From: Undibacterium hunanense
GTDB lineage: Bacteria > Pseudomonadota > Gammaproteobacteria > Burkholderiales > Burkholderiaceae_D
Direction: 5' to 3'
Length of the DNA: 64,000 nt
Assembly (NCBI RefSeq): GCF_014284335.1
Contig: NZ_JACOGF010000010.1
Coordinates: 1-64,000 of the forward strand
The stretch's first letter is position 1. Each line of letters opens with the position of its first letter. The translations under genes and the position numbers were made by a program. This document shows, piece after piece, positions 63,876 through 64,000 of this stretch. The notes beneath the pieces were generated by a model. That model was not told the DNA's origin. It did not search any database and saw nothing but the letters and a program-made list of their open reading frames with translations.

Positions 63876-64000
63876 ACGGTGATCGCGCACAGTGGTAAAA
63901 ATAACTTGTTGCCATAAAAAGCGTTGATAAAGTTGGTAAAAACACTTTCGTTAAAAGTTGAAGATAATCAAAAACATGATGCACTCATCAAAGTTTCTCC

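Noticed and set aside
1..64000. CRISPR arrays, rRNA genes, prophage structural genes
   Set aside because: I saw no regularly spaced repeats, no rRNA sequence and no phage genes or integrase in the window.

Overview
The window looks like chromosomal DNA of a betaproteobacterium, order Burkholderiales, most likely an Oxalobacteraceae member close to Undibacterium or Janthinobacterium. This rests on the tig-clpP-clpX-lon order with a tRNA-Leu just upstream, the hpnC/hpnD/hpnE squalene genes, a Kup transporter, and a paaABCDE-G-I-K-J-Y-Z cluster facing a PaaX repressor. The genus is inferred from gene content, not shown.

Layout. 1-4273 (minus) is the N-terminal 1424 codons of a secreted protein with a transglutaminase-like fold, Ig-like domains and the start of an RHS region; it runs off the left edge. 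4.6-10.9 kb is the proteostasis block tRNA-Leu(UAG)-tig-clpP-clpX-lon (minus). 11.2-15.5 kb is an RND efflux pump and its adaptor. 15.9-21.7 kb holds hpnC, hpnD and hpnE, which make squalene, interrupted by two lipoprotein genes and an M24 peptidase. 21.7-28.4 kb is housekeeping: radA, lplT, a DUF1853 gene, a family-4/5 uracil-DNA glycosylase, rimI, tsaB and a thioredoxin-like gene.

28.5-39.05 kb is an accessory segment bounded by an exact 123-bp direct repeat, each copy carrying a whole tRNA-Arg(ACG) and its terminator. Inside are a small membrane protein, a DUF4279 protein, a REP-associated tyrosine transposase broken by an amber codon, a secreted hypothetical protein, and three consecutive genes that together encode the parts of one RHS protein. 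A second, paralogous copy of the first two of these genes sits at 59.8-63.9 kb with a nearly identical promoter and leader. The split of RHS into separately exported polypeptides is therefore conserved and not a recent mutation; it is the most novel-looking system here.

39.1-59.4 kb returns to core functions: kup, a soluble TPR-GAF histidine kinase, the phenylacetate catabolic operon (phenylacetate to CoA ester, epoxidation, isomerisation, ring opening, thiolysis) with its divergent repressor paaX, then malate synthase preceded by a haloacid dehalogenase gene and a divergent LysR regulator.

A roughly 100-bp palindromic MITE-like repeat occurs three times (twice at 15.5-15.8 kb, once inside the paa operon at 50.1 kb).
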